From Omphalotus guepiniiformis (lineage: Eukaryota; Basidiomycota; Agaricomycetes; Agaricales; Omphalotaceae), in the NCBI GenBank assembly GCA_028554645.1, contig JAQOOI010000047.1:62001-126000 (forward strand): a stretch of 64,000 nucleotides of DNA, written 5' to 3'. The notes under the pieces are model-generated. The model did no database searches and was not told the DNA's origin. It was given only the letters and a program-made list of their open reading frames with translations. This document shows, in pieces, positions 36,240 through 46,900 of the stretch. How positions within the stretch are numbered: the stretch's first letter is position 1; every line of letters begins with the position of its first letter. The position numbers and the translations under genes were made by a program.

Positions 36240-36390
36240 TCGTCTGGTACCGCGGAGCCTGTGTGTGTAGTGCGAATAAGAGTGGATCGTCTGGTCACTC
36301 GTTGAACTCGTCGTCTGGCAGTTCTGAAATCCTCCTATACCCAACTCCACTAAGTGAGAAGTCGTCTGGCATCTCCCAACAATCGTCTGG
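36240..36390 (+). repeat. Five copies of TCGTCTGG in the LTR of element A
   Basis: TCGTCTGG occurs at 36240, 36287, 36311, 36362 and 36383 in the transcribed part of the LTR, all in the same orientation. The same set is in the 3' LTR from about 60971. It may be a protein or RNA-binding array. Confidence 0.7.
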
Positions 36391-36673
36391 TTGTTGTATC
36401 GTTTGTAGTCACTGGTCGCGGTGATTTGTTAAAGTTACGCGTTAGTTCGTTTGAGTGGTGTGTAGCATAGAGTTATCTGTGCCGCGTCGGTTTTGACTGT
36501 GTCTCCGCGTTCCTCTTACAACAACCTTATTCGCTTCACAGAGTTTGTTAGTCCCCCAAACCCCACGAACTTAAAAGTCTTTGTGTGTTGTGTGTGTGTT
36601 TTGAGTGCTTGATAGATTCATTCGAGTTAGTTAGCACTTCTTCTCATTCATACCCCATACCAAGCACATCATC

Positions 36674-36690
36674 TGGAGCCCACCGCGAGG
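36674..36690 (+). promoter_or_regulatory. Probable tRNA primer binding site of element A
   Basis: Two bases after the LTR is TGGAGCCCACCGCGAGG. Its complement ends in CCA and has the form of a tRNA 3' end (discriminator U). I cannot name the tRNA with confidence. Confidence 0.45.
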
Positions 36691-37178
36691 GGTTTCTGAT
36701 TAATAAACTAAGTAAAGTGTTTTAGGTTTCGTACGAGACCGAAGAGTTATAGTCGCGGTTGTCTAACCAACAATCAGACAAAACGTCTAGGCGAAGTTCA
36801 CGGCCTTCAACGGTAGAGAATACCAGAGAGTCGTTAGCACGTGCAAAGGCAATCAAAAGAGTTAGTAGCTACAGGAAGTCACATCCTGAAGTTGTTGCTC
36901 AACCCCGAGAATCGATTAACGTAGTTGACGCGGAAGATTCGAGTATTAGACAGTCGCGGAACTTTGACGAAGAACTATCTGATTACGGAGAAGGTACTTC
37001 AATTCAATTTCCTAGGCCAGACCCACCGTCACGTCGAAACTCAGTAGTCCCACCAACTATTGATAGACATTCTCATTCGGACGAGGAACTATCCGAAGTC
37101 CACACACTTCTATTTGATTTACATATTTCACCGAACTCTGCACCTATTTTACCTATAATTCAAGAAAATATCATAAAA

Positions 37179-38522
37179 ATGCCGGCTATGGATAAGATTC
37201 CGAGGAGAAGAGAACGTGGAGCACCAGATTTGCGTCGCGATCATGATGTAGACGACGTCAGAGACTATCTGGGGGAGATTGAGGATATTATCCAAGATTT
37301 CAAAATAGAGGAAGAAGCGGATAAGAAATCAGTCGCGTTGCGTTACCTACCCGCAACTATAAGAGAACAATGGAAGGCGTTGCCTACGTACGAGAAAGAG
37401 GAAGGGACGTTTATCGAGTTCCGCGACGAGATTTTGAAGAGTTATGATGGAGGATCGGACGAGGGAACTTTCTCCTTCGCAAAATTCGAAAGAGCCGCGA
37501 AGAAGTATAAGAATATAACGATGGAAGATCTCGAAGATGTATTAAGAATGAGGAATACCCTAAGGCCGTTCCTTAAGCACTACACTACGACCGTGTTGTA
37601 TACTAACAGAGAAATTGTCAGAGTCCTCCGCGGAATGTTTGAAGATGAATTTTGGAGATCCATCACGTTGACTTTGAAGTTACAAAAGCGTGCGAACCCA
37701 CCTGCAGAGGCTAGACCGAGAGATGATGCCTATACAGCAGAAGAGATTCTGGACGAGGCAGAATTTAACGCGAGATCTCAGGTTGAGGAAGTAATTAGTC
37801 TTGGGAACGTAAGGTCCGCGAAGGAAGATAGAGGAAAGAAAGTAGAAAAAGTGAAGCATGAGCAAACGGAAGGATGGGTGGCGGAATTGAAAGATCTAAT
37901 CACGATTCAAACAAAGAACCTTACCCAGAGAGCCGCGAGAGAAGAAGAAATGATGGGTAAACTGCTAGAGCAATTAAAGCTCGCGGCACCTGGAACGAGT
38001 AGCGGTACCAGGCATCCAGAACGTATACCCTATATGGCGCCGCGGGACTACGGGAGAACCGCGTTGAATGACAACCGTCCCGACTACTTTCGAGCCGCGA
38101 CGTGTTGGTTCTGTGGCTTAAACGGACATATGGCAGGGCAATGTATGGTACGCAAGCAGTACGTAGATGATGGAAAGATCATTTTGAAAGAAGGGATCAC
38201 TTGTATGCCAGATGGAGAGCCAGTAGCACAGAAAGCTCCAAATGGGCCTCCTCAGAAAGACTTTGTGGACCTAAGACTGTCTGAAAAGAAAGTACAAGCT
38301 TCTCAGGTTGAGGTACTACAGATGCAACTAGAGGAGGTCGAGTCGTACAATAAACAGTACACTAGAGTTTGGCAAGAATATGAAGAGGCAAAGCGTGCTC
38401 AAGAAAGGGTGTTAGAATCCAATCTCAGCGCGGCCTATATTCGAGGGTCGGCAAGAGATTCAATAAGTAACGTGGCAGTTAGTAACAATGAGAAAGGAAG
38501 GTTCGAGGAGGGTTTTCGGTAA
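37179..38522 (+). CDS. gag: Element A Gag
   Basis: From the first in-frame ATG (37179) to TAA at 38520-38522 it gives 447 residues. The frame is open back to about 36759 without an ATG, so a non-AUG start or an upstream splice cannot be excluded. The capsid-like part (VRDYLGEIEDIIQDFKIEEE...ALRYLPATIREQWKALPTY) is followed by a charged linker and a zinc knuckle CWFCGLNGHMAGQC (CX2CX4HX4C) near 38105. A long C-terminal helix (EVLQMQLEEVESYNKQYTRVW) follows. The last codons are GAG GGT TTT CGG TAA, a slip heptamer one codon before the stop. The role is particle assembly and RNA binding. Confidence 0.85.
   Translation: MPAMDKIPRRRERGAPDLRRDHDVDDVRDYLGEIEDIIQDFKIEEEADKKSVALRYLPATIREQWKALPTYEKEEGTFIEFRDEILKSYDGGSDEGTFSFAKFERAAKKYKNITMEDLEDVLRMRNTLRPFLKHYTTTVLYTNREIVRVLRGMFEDEFWRSITLTLKLQKRANPPAEARPRDDAYTAEEILDEAEFNARSQVEEVISLGNVRSAKEDRGKKVEKVKHEQTEGWVAELKDLITIQTKNLTQRAAREEEMMGKLLEQLKLAAPGTSSGTRHPERIPYMAPRDYGRTALNDNRPDYFRAATCWFCGLNGHMAGQCMVRKQYVDDGKIILKEGITCMPDGEPVAQKAPNGPPQKDFVDLRLSEKKVQASQVEVLQMQLEEVESYNKQYTRVWQEYEEAKRAQERVLESNLSAAYIRGSARDSISNVAVSNNEKGRFEEGFR
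38510..38516 (+). promoter_or_regulatory. -1 frameshift heptamer, gag-pro junction of element A
   Basis: G GGT TTT in the gag frame, followed by CGG TAA. The -1 frame is open and runs straight into the pro frame (ATG 38531). Confidence 0.65.
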
Positions 38523-38530
38523 GTTCGAGG

Positions 38531-39736
38531 ATGGAAAGCCAGGCCCCTACAAAAGAGAAAAATCCTGTTAGGGCCGCGGCACCTGAGAATGATACTGAAA
38601 ACAAGGGTAATGAACGACGGTTGTGGAAAGAAAAGGACGCGGAACCTGAGAAGGACGCGAGCCTAGAGAAAGATAAGTATAAGGAGTTGGTCAAGAGGGA
38701 AAAACGTTTGAGATTCGATGGTGTCGAGATGCCTCCGCTACCTACAGTAGTGAAGAAGAGCCGCGTACCAGAGGTTCCTTACGCGAACGTACCTGATGTG
38801 TCGTATTCGCCAACTGAGCAAGAGAAACTGAAAGCTCAGAAAGAGCGGTTAGAGAACCCGAGGGGGATAATTTGGAAGACAAGGAATGAGAAGGCCGCGG
38901 AGTCTCCTGTTATTCCGTTAACTAAACATCCTGACGCGGAAGAAACAGTAGTGGAATCAGAAATTTCACTCAGAGGAACGATCAAGTCAAGAGTCAAATT
39001 GAAGCCTGAAGAGACCGCGGGAGGTTTGAGAGAGATCCTAGCCAAAAGCCCCCTATTACCTTTTAGCGAGGAAAATGTAGGAGAGGTTCACGTAACAGCA
39101 AATACAGTCGCGTTAGCTGACCTTAATGTCACCGCGGAAGTTTTTGTTCTGAAACAGGCGGAAGGAGATCTTCCAGCAGGAGCGGTTGTGATTAGCGATC
39201 CAGTTGAACAGTACGTGGAAAGCCTGGGAAGCAAAGATAACCCAATTCAGATCTACGTGGCAAGAGATTCAGAGTCGCTTTGATGCGTGTATCCTTTGGT
39301 AAATGGTACCGCGAAGATCGAAAGTCTACTAGACTCGGGTTCACAGATTATATCTACATCGGAGAAAAGAGCTCGCGAAGCAGGTTTATCGTGGGACCCG
39401 GACATAGTAATCTTTATGCAATCGGCTAACAAGGGTGTTGAGAAGTCTTTGGGATTGGCGCGTAATGTACCATTCTTACTAGGCGGAATCACCGTGTACT
39501 TACAAGTACATGTAATTCGAGACCCCGCATATGAATTGCTACTGGGACGGCCTTTTGACACGATCACGGAGAGTTTAGTGGATAATCATGCAGATGGAAC
39601 GCAGGACCTCGTTATTCAGGACCCTAACACTAAGAAGCGAGCTGTTGTACCTACCTATGAGAGAGGGAAAGGTTCTGTACCTATAAGCAAAGACAAGGAA
39701 CAGACTCAGGGTTTTTCAGCAGCTTCGAGGAATTGA
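38531..39736 (+). CDS. pro: Element A Pro: linker and aspartic protease, with internal TGA
   Basis: A separate frame between gag and pol. The first 250 residues are charged (NKGNERRLWKEKDAEPEKD) and probably a linker. The retropepsin follows with LLDSGSQIISTS, FLLGGITVYLQVHVI and the flap-like LLLGRPFDT. A TGA at 39281-39283, just upstream of the protease, interrupts the frame between ESL and CVYPLVNG. It is a one-base change from CGA, so probably a mutation at a CpG. The frame ends at TGA 39734-39736, after the heptamer G GGT TTT at 39709-39715. Unlike element B and most Ty3 elements, protease is not in the RT frame. Confidence 0.8.
39709..39715 (+). promoter_or_regulatory. -1 frameshift heptamer, pro-pol junction of element A
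   Basis: G GGT TTT in the pro frame, six codons before its stop. The -1 frame continues as FSSFEELIPDQ into the RT frame, which has no ATG of its own nearby. Confidence 0.65.
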
Positions 39737-42700
39737 TCCCAGATCAAGGAGAAGCCGCGGTGGTTTTTGAATTAAATGACGAAGGTATTCCCATTGGCAT
39801 AAGTGATGTAGTATTTGCAGATATAAACAAAGAGCAAAAATCAAAGTTTGAGAAGCGAGAGTTACGCGATCTATACTTATCTGCCGCGGAAAAGTATATT
39901 GATCTAAAAAGTGATAAAGAAACGACGAGACCCGTATTGAGATCCTATTTGAGTTCGGTGTATGGAGCGCAAAATCCTGCCGCGTACTCTCAAGCAAATT
40001 TCACGGTGCAAGAAGTAGAGCTAGAAGACGGCGTAGAAGAGTTACAGCAAATTCCCCTGTTTGATGTAAGGAGCATCGCGATGCTTGATGTATCCCCTGA
40101 TATGAAAGATCAAGTGAGGAGGCACGCGTCGCGGCTGTGGAAGGAACGTTACGAACCAATTAGTATCTTGGCAGGGAAGAAATACAAACCTGTCGCGTTG
40201 AAAACACGCCCTGTTCTAGGAGATTTACCATCGAAGTTTAGAATCATAAGAGAGATTAAAGGAGATCCATTGGCTGATATGCCGCAGCTTTCGCCTAATC
40301 CTCCAGAATTCACGCCGACTGGTAGGTATACTCAGGAACGTAAAGAGATAATAGACGAGATACATAAGGAAGAATTCCTTTGGCCAGAAGAACGGAAGTT
40401 GATGCATCATATGATGATGCAGCAAGAGAAAGGGTTCGCGTGGGACGACAGTGAACGCGGAAGATTCAGAACAGATTTCTTTCCTTCAGTAGAGATGCCC
40501 GTGATACCTCATACACCTTGGGTTGAGAGGAACATTCCTATTCCCCCTGGTATTTTTAATGAAGTATGCGCGGCAGTTAGACGAAAGATTGACGCGGGAG
40601 TTTACGAACCATCGAACTCGTCTTACCGATCGAAGTGGTTCGCGGTGTTAAAGAAAGACGGAAAGAGTATTCGACTAGTACATAGTTTGGAACCGTTGAA
40701 CGCGGTAACAATAGCACATTCTGGTATACCGCCTGCTACTGAAGAGCTCGCGGAGAAATTCTGTGGTAGAGCTTGTGGAGGAATTCTAGATTTATATGTT
40801 GGCTATGATGAAAGAGAGTTGGCAATAGCATCGCGAGACTTAACTACATTCCAGACTCCCTTTGGAGCCCTGAGGTTAGTAACACTACCGATGGGATGGA
40901 CGAATTCAGTACCAATCTTCCACGATGATGTAACACACATATTACAAGAAGAGATCCCGGAGTTTACGCAACCATACATCGATGATGTTCCTGTACGCGG
41001 TCCTGAAACGACTTATCAAAGTGAAGATGGTACGTACGAGACCATTCCTGGTAATGATGGGATACGGAGGTTTATTTGGGAACATTTCACCAATATGAAT
41101 AGAGTCATTCAAAGAATGAAGTACTGTGGTGGGACTTTCTCAGGCCCCAAAGCTGTATTGTGTAAAAGCGAGATTACCGTGGTCGGGCATAGGTGTACAC
41201 GAGAAGGAAGAGAGATCGACCCGGAACGAGCGAAAAACTATTACCAACTGGGGTGGACCTGAGAATATCCTAGAAGAGAAGGATATAAGACCATTCTTAG
41301 GCACCGCGGGACTAGTAAGAATGTTCGTCAAAGACTATGCAAAGATCGCGGAGCCTTTAACCCGATTTACGCGTAAAGATATTCCGTTCGAATGGCGACA
41401 AGAGCAAAGTGACGCGTTGGCAAAGTTGAAAGAGGCAGTAAAGAATAGCAAGGCATTACGACCACTAAAGTATGATGTGGAAGACCCTGTTATATTGGCA
41501 GTAGATACGTCGTGGAAAGCGGTTGGGTTCTATATTTGTCAAGTGGATCCAGAGAATCCGCGACGAAGGTTCTACTCCAGATTCGGTTCGATTACACTAA
41601 GTGATCGCGAAGCTAGGTTTTCACAGCCGAAACGGGAGTTGTTTGGTTTGTATCGCGCGTTACGAGCGTGCCAGTATTGGTTGTTTGGTATTTGCAACCT
41701 TATAATCGAAACTGACGCGAAGTACATTAAAGGCATGTTAGAGCATCCTGATCAAATGCCAAACGCCGCGATAAATAGGTGGATAGAGTCGATCATGATG
41801 TTTCATTTTAAACTGAAGCACGTACCAGGCAAGGTTCACGGACCTGATGGACTATCACGGCGGGATAAGCAAGTAGGAGACGATGAGTATGACAATCCTG
41901 AAGATGGTGAAGTTCAAGAACCCTATAAATTAGAGGAGTTTGTAGATAAGATTGACTCTAAGCATGGTTACGCGCAAGTATTAGTTGATGAGAAAGAGGA
42001 ATGGAAAAGTAATTATATGACTGGTTTAGCCGCGTCGGTAGACGACTTTAAGGAAGAATTGACGCGTGCTTATAAGCAAGAACGAGAGTTCCGCGACATA
42101 CCAGAAGTAAAACAGTTTGTAGCCGCGAACTTGGCTAGTGAAGTACCAGAACTCGAGGAGCCACCAGAGCATATTGACGAAACAGAGTATGATGAGTCTA
42201 AGCGATCGAAGGGAGCGATAAACCAAGATAAAACAGTCGCGGAGGTTTTCAAATGGCTAACAGACACTTCTAAGAGGCCTGTAGGCTATGAGAATAACAA
42301 ACGCTTCAAGAACTTTTTAAGGTTAGCGCGGAACTTCTTTATACAAGACGGAAAACTCTATCGACGTGGAATTGAGGCAAAACATAAGCTGGTAGTTAAG
42401 AAGTCGCGTCGCGTCGCCATGATCCATGCTTGTCATGATAGTCTGGGGCACCGCGGCTTCTTCGCTACTAAATCCTTACTTATGGAACACTTTTGGTGGC
42501 CTGAAATGGAGAAAGACATCTATGAGTATGTGAAGACCTGTCATACGTGCCAAGTAAGACAAAAGACAAAGATCAGGATTCCTCCTACCGAGACGAAGAC
42601 ACCGTCAATCTTTCAGAAAATTCACGCTGACACCATGTATATGCCGGCGTCGAATGGCTACAAGCTGATTGTACATGGTAGGTGCGCGTTAATCGGCTGG

Positions 42701-43681
42701 ATGGAAGGAAGACCGTTGAAAGCAGAGTCCGCAAGAGCGATTGGGCAGTGGTTATGGGAAGAAATTATCTGCCGCTGGGGCTGTCTTATAGAGATAGTTA
42801 CAGATAATGGCGGACCTTTTCTAAAGGCGTTGGAATGGTTAGAGAAGAAATATGGCGTACGCGGTATTCGCATATCACCTTATAACTCCCAAGCCAACGG
42901 TATCGTGGAACACGCGCATTATGATGTGCGACACAGTCTCATAAAGGCCGCGGGAGGTGACGATTCAAAATGGTTTTACTATTTCTACTTAGTAATGTGG
43001 GCTGATAGGTGTACCATAAGAAAGAGATTTGGGTGCTCCCCATTCTTCGCAGTAACTGGTGCGCACCCCTCGCTACCTTTTGATATCGTTGAGGCAACAT
43101 GGCTTGTAGAATATCCTGATCATTTCATAAGTGACGCGGAACTAATTGGACTACGGGCGAAAGCATTAGCTAAGCACGCGAAGCACATAGTTGAATTGCG
43201 GGAACGCGTAACACGTGAGAAAAGGTCACGGTTGTTGAGGTTTGAAAAAGAGTATAAGTATGTTATTAAAGACTACGTGTTTAAGCCAGGTAGTTTGGTC
43301 TTAGTTAGGAATACTCAGATTGAAAAATCTTTGAACTCTAAAACAAAGCCGCGCTATTTAGGACCTATGGTAGTACTCAGGCGTACCACAGGTGGCAGTT
43401 ACATTGTGGCAGACCTAAATGGTGCGGTGTTCCAGAATAAAATTGGAGCCTTCCGCGTAATTCCATATTGGCCACGGTCGCACATTGAACTCCCCGAGAA
43501 CCTAAGTGAGCTGATTGGTTTGTCAGAAGATGGCTTGTTGAGAATTGAACAAGGTCTAGAAGAAGAAGAAGAAGATTTATCCGTAGAACACGATCAAGCG
43601 GACCTAGATGGTGAAATTCACGCGGACGTTTCAGTATACGACGCGAAGCACTGGATATCGAAGCCGAAGATCTTTCAGTAG
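39733..43681 (+). CDS. pol: Element A Pol: reverse transcriptase, RNase H, integrase (one frame break)
   Basis: The RT frame runs to 41262: RT fingers (KIDAGVYEPSNSSYRSKWF), DGKSIRLVHSLEPLN, GILDLYVGYDERELA, LPMGWTNSV, and the catalytic YIDD (PYIDDVPVRG). Near 41235 an A5 run (GCGAAAAACT) shifts the frame, and the thumb (DIRPFLGTAGLVRMFVKDYAK), RNase H (LAVDTSWKAVGFYI), integrase zinc domain (HACHDSLGHRG...CHTCQ) and DDE core (HADTMYMP, VTDNGGPF, NGIVEHAH) follow in a second frame to 43681. The C-terminal tail is acidic (GLEEEEEDLSVEHDQ) with no chromodomain. Relation is to Ty3-type elements of agaricomycetes. The A5 change may be a real mutation or an error. Confidence 0.88.
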
Positions 43682-43901
43682 ATCACTCAAGAGATAGGGC
43701 CACATGGCAGTTTTATTATAAAAACGAGTGTATGATCTGTACGTGTTATGTTGAAATATACGCGACAAATTGGAAATAAATAAGTTTACGCGATAGTTGA
43801 ATACAAGTGCGGAAAGGAAACGGAAAGTTACGCGGTACCTCTATTCACGACAAGAAGATTAAAAAGTGTCGCGGAAGCACAAGAAAAGTTCCAGAAGCAG
43901 T

Positions 43902-46900
43902 TCAAGTATCAGTCACGGAGGGCATATCTTCGTCGCCAGTCATATCGATAAGGGGAACGTTAGTTTTATTAACCAGCTCCTTCTGCTGCGACGCGATGCT
44001 CTGGTAGCTCTTCATCAGCAAATCCCGCATTTGGAGCTGGAGACTGATCTGATGGTTGACCGCGATAAGTTTAGAGCGAGTCTCGAACTCCAGCATGGTG
44101 AGGCTACGATCAGTAGGCCCACTAACGGGTTCGAGCACCGCGAGATTGGCACGATCAACGAGTGACTGCACAACCGAGTTAGAGAAAGTGGAGACAGGGT
44201 CTACCAAAAGATAGGTTAGTTGAAAAGTCGCTAGCGGCAGTATGAAAACGTGACACGTACTAGGGGGTGCCAGAGGTGGATCGAGCATAGAGAAGTTGTG
44301 CGCCCAAGTAGGAGGAGCTGCCGCGACACTAACCACCTCCATCTTAGCTTTCTTGGCAGGAGGATTGATGGTACTCTTATCCACCGCGGCAACTGCCTTA
44401 CACCTCAACATCACATGGTTCCCATCAAATAGGCCTGACGTGCGCCCCCGGTTATGCCAAGGCTACAGCCCTTGATCCGGGTGGCTCCTCCACCTGCCAG
44501 TAATTCCGTCAATAATTAGCTTTATTTCTAAATAAGAAAGAGTCCAGAACTCACCTAGAGGCCATCAAGTAGTGAGCTCATCGTTCTCAGGCATCACCAC
44601 GGCAAGTCCCGTGCACCGGTAAGTCCGCACAAATCCGTCCCGTGCTCCCACACGCTCGCCATCGCCATCAACGCCTCATCAGCCCTCCTCATCGTCTCCC
44701 CGCCATCATGCCTCCGCCCTCGCTTAATCCCTCCCCTCTTTCGGCCCTTTCGCGCCCACGTGATTAGTAACGAGCTTTACGCACGCCACGCCGTTCAATC
44801 ACTTACTAATCAGCCCACAAACGTCGCCACACTGCTCGCTGTCTTTCGTCGCTGTCTTTCGTCGCTGTCTTTCGCCTTTGTCTTTCGCCTCTGTCGTTCG
44901 TCTCTGTCGTTCGTCTCTGTCTTTCATCGCCGTCTTTCATCGCCGTCTTTCATCGCCGTCTTTCATCGCCGTCTTTCATCGCTGTCTTTCGTCTCTGTCT
45001 TGCATCTCTGTCTTTTGTCGTCTCTGTCTTTCGTCGTCTCTGTCTCTCATCGTCTCTGTCTTTCATCGCCGTCGCCTTGTCGCTCGAGCATTGGGTTATT
45101 GCAGCCATCGTCTCGTCTGTGGATCGTCCTCCGTGCCTCTCTCTGCTGTCACTCGTCGCTGGATTGTCGTCGTCGTGTGGTCCCTAAATTTTCCTCCATC
45201 TCTCTTTCTGTCGTCGCCTCGTTGCTGCATTGTCGCCGTCACCTGCTGCCGTCGCCGTCGTCGCTGTCGCAAGTTCACTTGAAGGCCATTCTCGTTGCCG
45301 CCGCCTTATCTGACATTGTGACGCGCCAACAATGGGCAAGCATCCACGGCGCAGCGGCGTCTCACATTCGGTGAAGCTCACTGTGGGTGGCGGCCGGTTC
45401 AACTTACGGGGCTCCTCGTCTCAGATGCTGGGTCCCAAACGATTGAAGGAGAAAGAAAAATTGGACTTGGAACGATATAACACCGCAGTACAAGGTAAGC
45501 CCTACTCTAATTTAGCCCCTGTATTCTCATTCACTGATACATTCAGGTCTTGGTATGAACAGCGTCAACACTCTTGAAGATATATCTGGGTCATTGGGAA
45601 CTTCATCGCAGTATGGCACGGTCGACGACGGCGATGAATACGGGCTGTTAATGGGAGATGTTGAGATGGGCGGGGAGTGACAACGAGGATGCAGGAATGG
45701 AGAAGGGCGTGGATACCGACGTCGAGAGTATCATAATCGACATGCGGGATGTACTTGGGTTAAACAGGTGTGTTCCGCCAGTTCATTCTCCGTCCAGTAT
45801 TCTTAGCTATTGCCCACAGATGGCATGGGGTGCGCCGATACAAGGACACAAGGACATGGAAGCGGCGAATTCGTCGCGTACATGAACGATGGGCGCCTTT
45901 ACTTGATAGCATGACCTCTGCATACATACACTGGTGTTATAGCACACGTCCTGATATAATAACTTCACATGACACAGATTTCGCCCCCCCTACCAATGGC
46001 CATGACTTCGTCCTCAACATAGCTGACATCTACACGCTATCCCGAGCCGCCGTCATTCCTCGCACCGGCGATGAAGATACGGTGGTCGCCATCGCTCATG
46101 CTGGCTTCCTTGCGACCTCACCAGACATACCCTCCTTTGCAGTATCCTTTCGAACTCTCGAGCTCTTTCGCACTATTCGATTATTCAAAGCTTCGTTCAG
46201 TGTTGAAGCCTTCGCAAAGGTACTATGCCACCAGTACTCTGTGAGTGCCAGATTCTCATCATCAGACCATCGTTATCTCAACAACTCTCACTAGATACCT
46301 TATCGCAGGGGCTATCGCACAGCCATCTCGGATACTTTCGACATCTATCTAGCAATCCACCGCCGTATGGATGATCGCGTCGCACAGGAATTGGGGCGTG
46401 ACACCCCAAACTATCGTGTACTCAACAGCTGCCCTCCATGCACCTACGAGGTATGTTTCTATGTAATGACTCTGGAAAACCACTCAGATGTATACTTTAT
46501 AGCTGTGCGATGAACCGCATCTTCGCTTCTCACGCATGTGGGTTGTGGACGGGAACAATTCGCTTAAACGAATGAAAGGAGTTGCCGGGCGTCAGGTTGC
46601 CGACACTCGCGTGTTTGGAGAAAGCAGCTATTATCTATCTGCGGACTACGTCAACGCGTTCGCAAATGAGGTGAAGCATCGGTCGACTGGCCCTGCCATT
46701 GATTCAGATGATGACGAGGATGACGAGCCATCAGGAGGTGATCCAACCGATGGGGCACCTACAGACGACCACTGCACGACGAACTGGAAAGCCGCGGCGG
46801 CCGATGACAAGAAGCGCATGTGGGCAGCATTTGATGAGTCTGGCATATTCGCGAGCGTTTGTCGCCACGGGCTCGTATTGTGGCTGGCAGACATGGTACG

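Larger units (their letters stand above)
29166..36671 (+). repeat. 5' LTR of element A, split by element B
   Basis: LTR sequence is 29166-29569 plus 35837-36671 (404 + 835 = 1,239 bp). Between them sits element B. The uninterrupted copy at 60164-61402 shows the empty site (GGGTCTAGACGTACGATG). It carries a TATA box at 36070-36077 and the TCGTCTGG repeats at 36240-36390. Confidence 0.93.

Noticed and set aside
36759..37178. N-terminal extension of element A Gag
   Set aside because: The frame is open but starts with TTG, not ATG; kept only as a possibility in the gag entry.
44760..45374. 204-codon frame of Ser/Leu/Phe/Arg repeats
   Set aside because: It is the translation of the pyrimidine-rich tandem array; a second frame over the same DNA is open as well, so it is not evidence of a protein.
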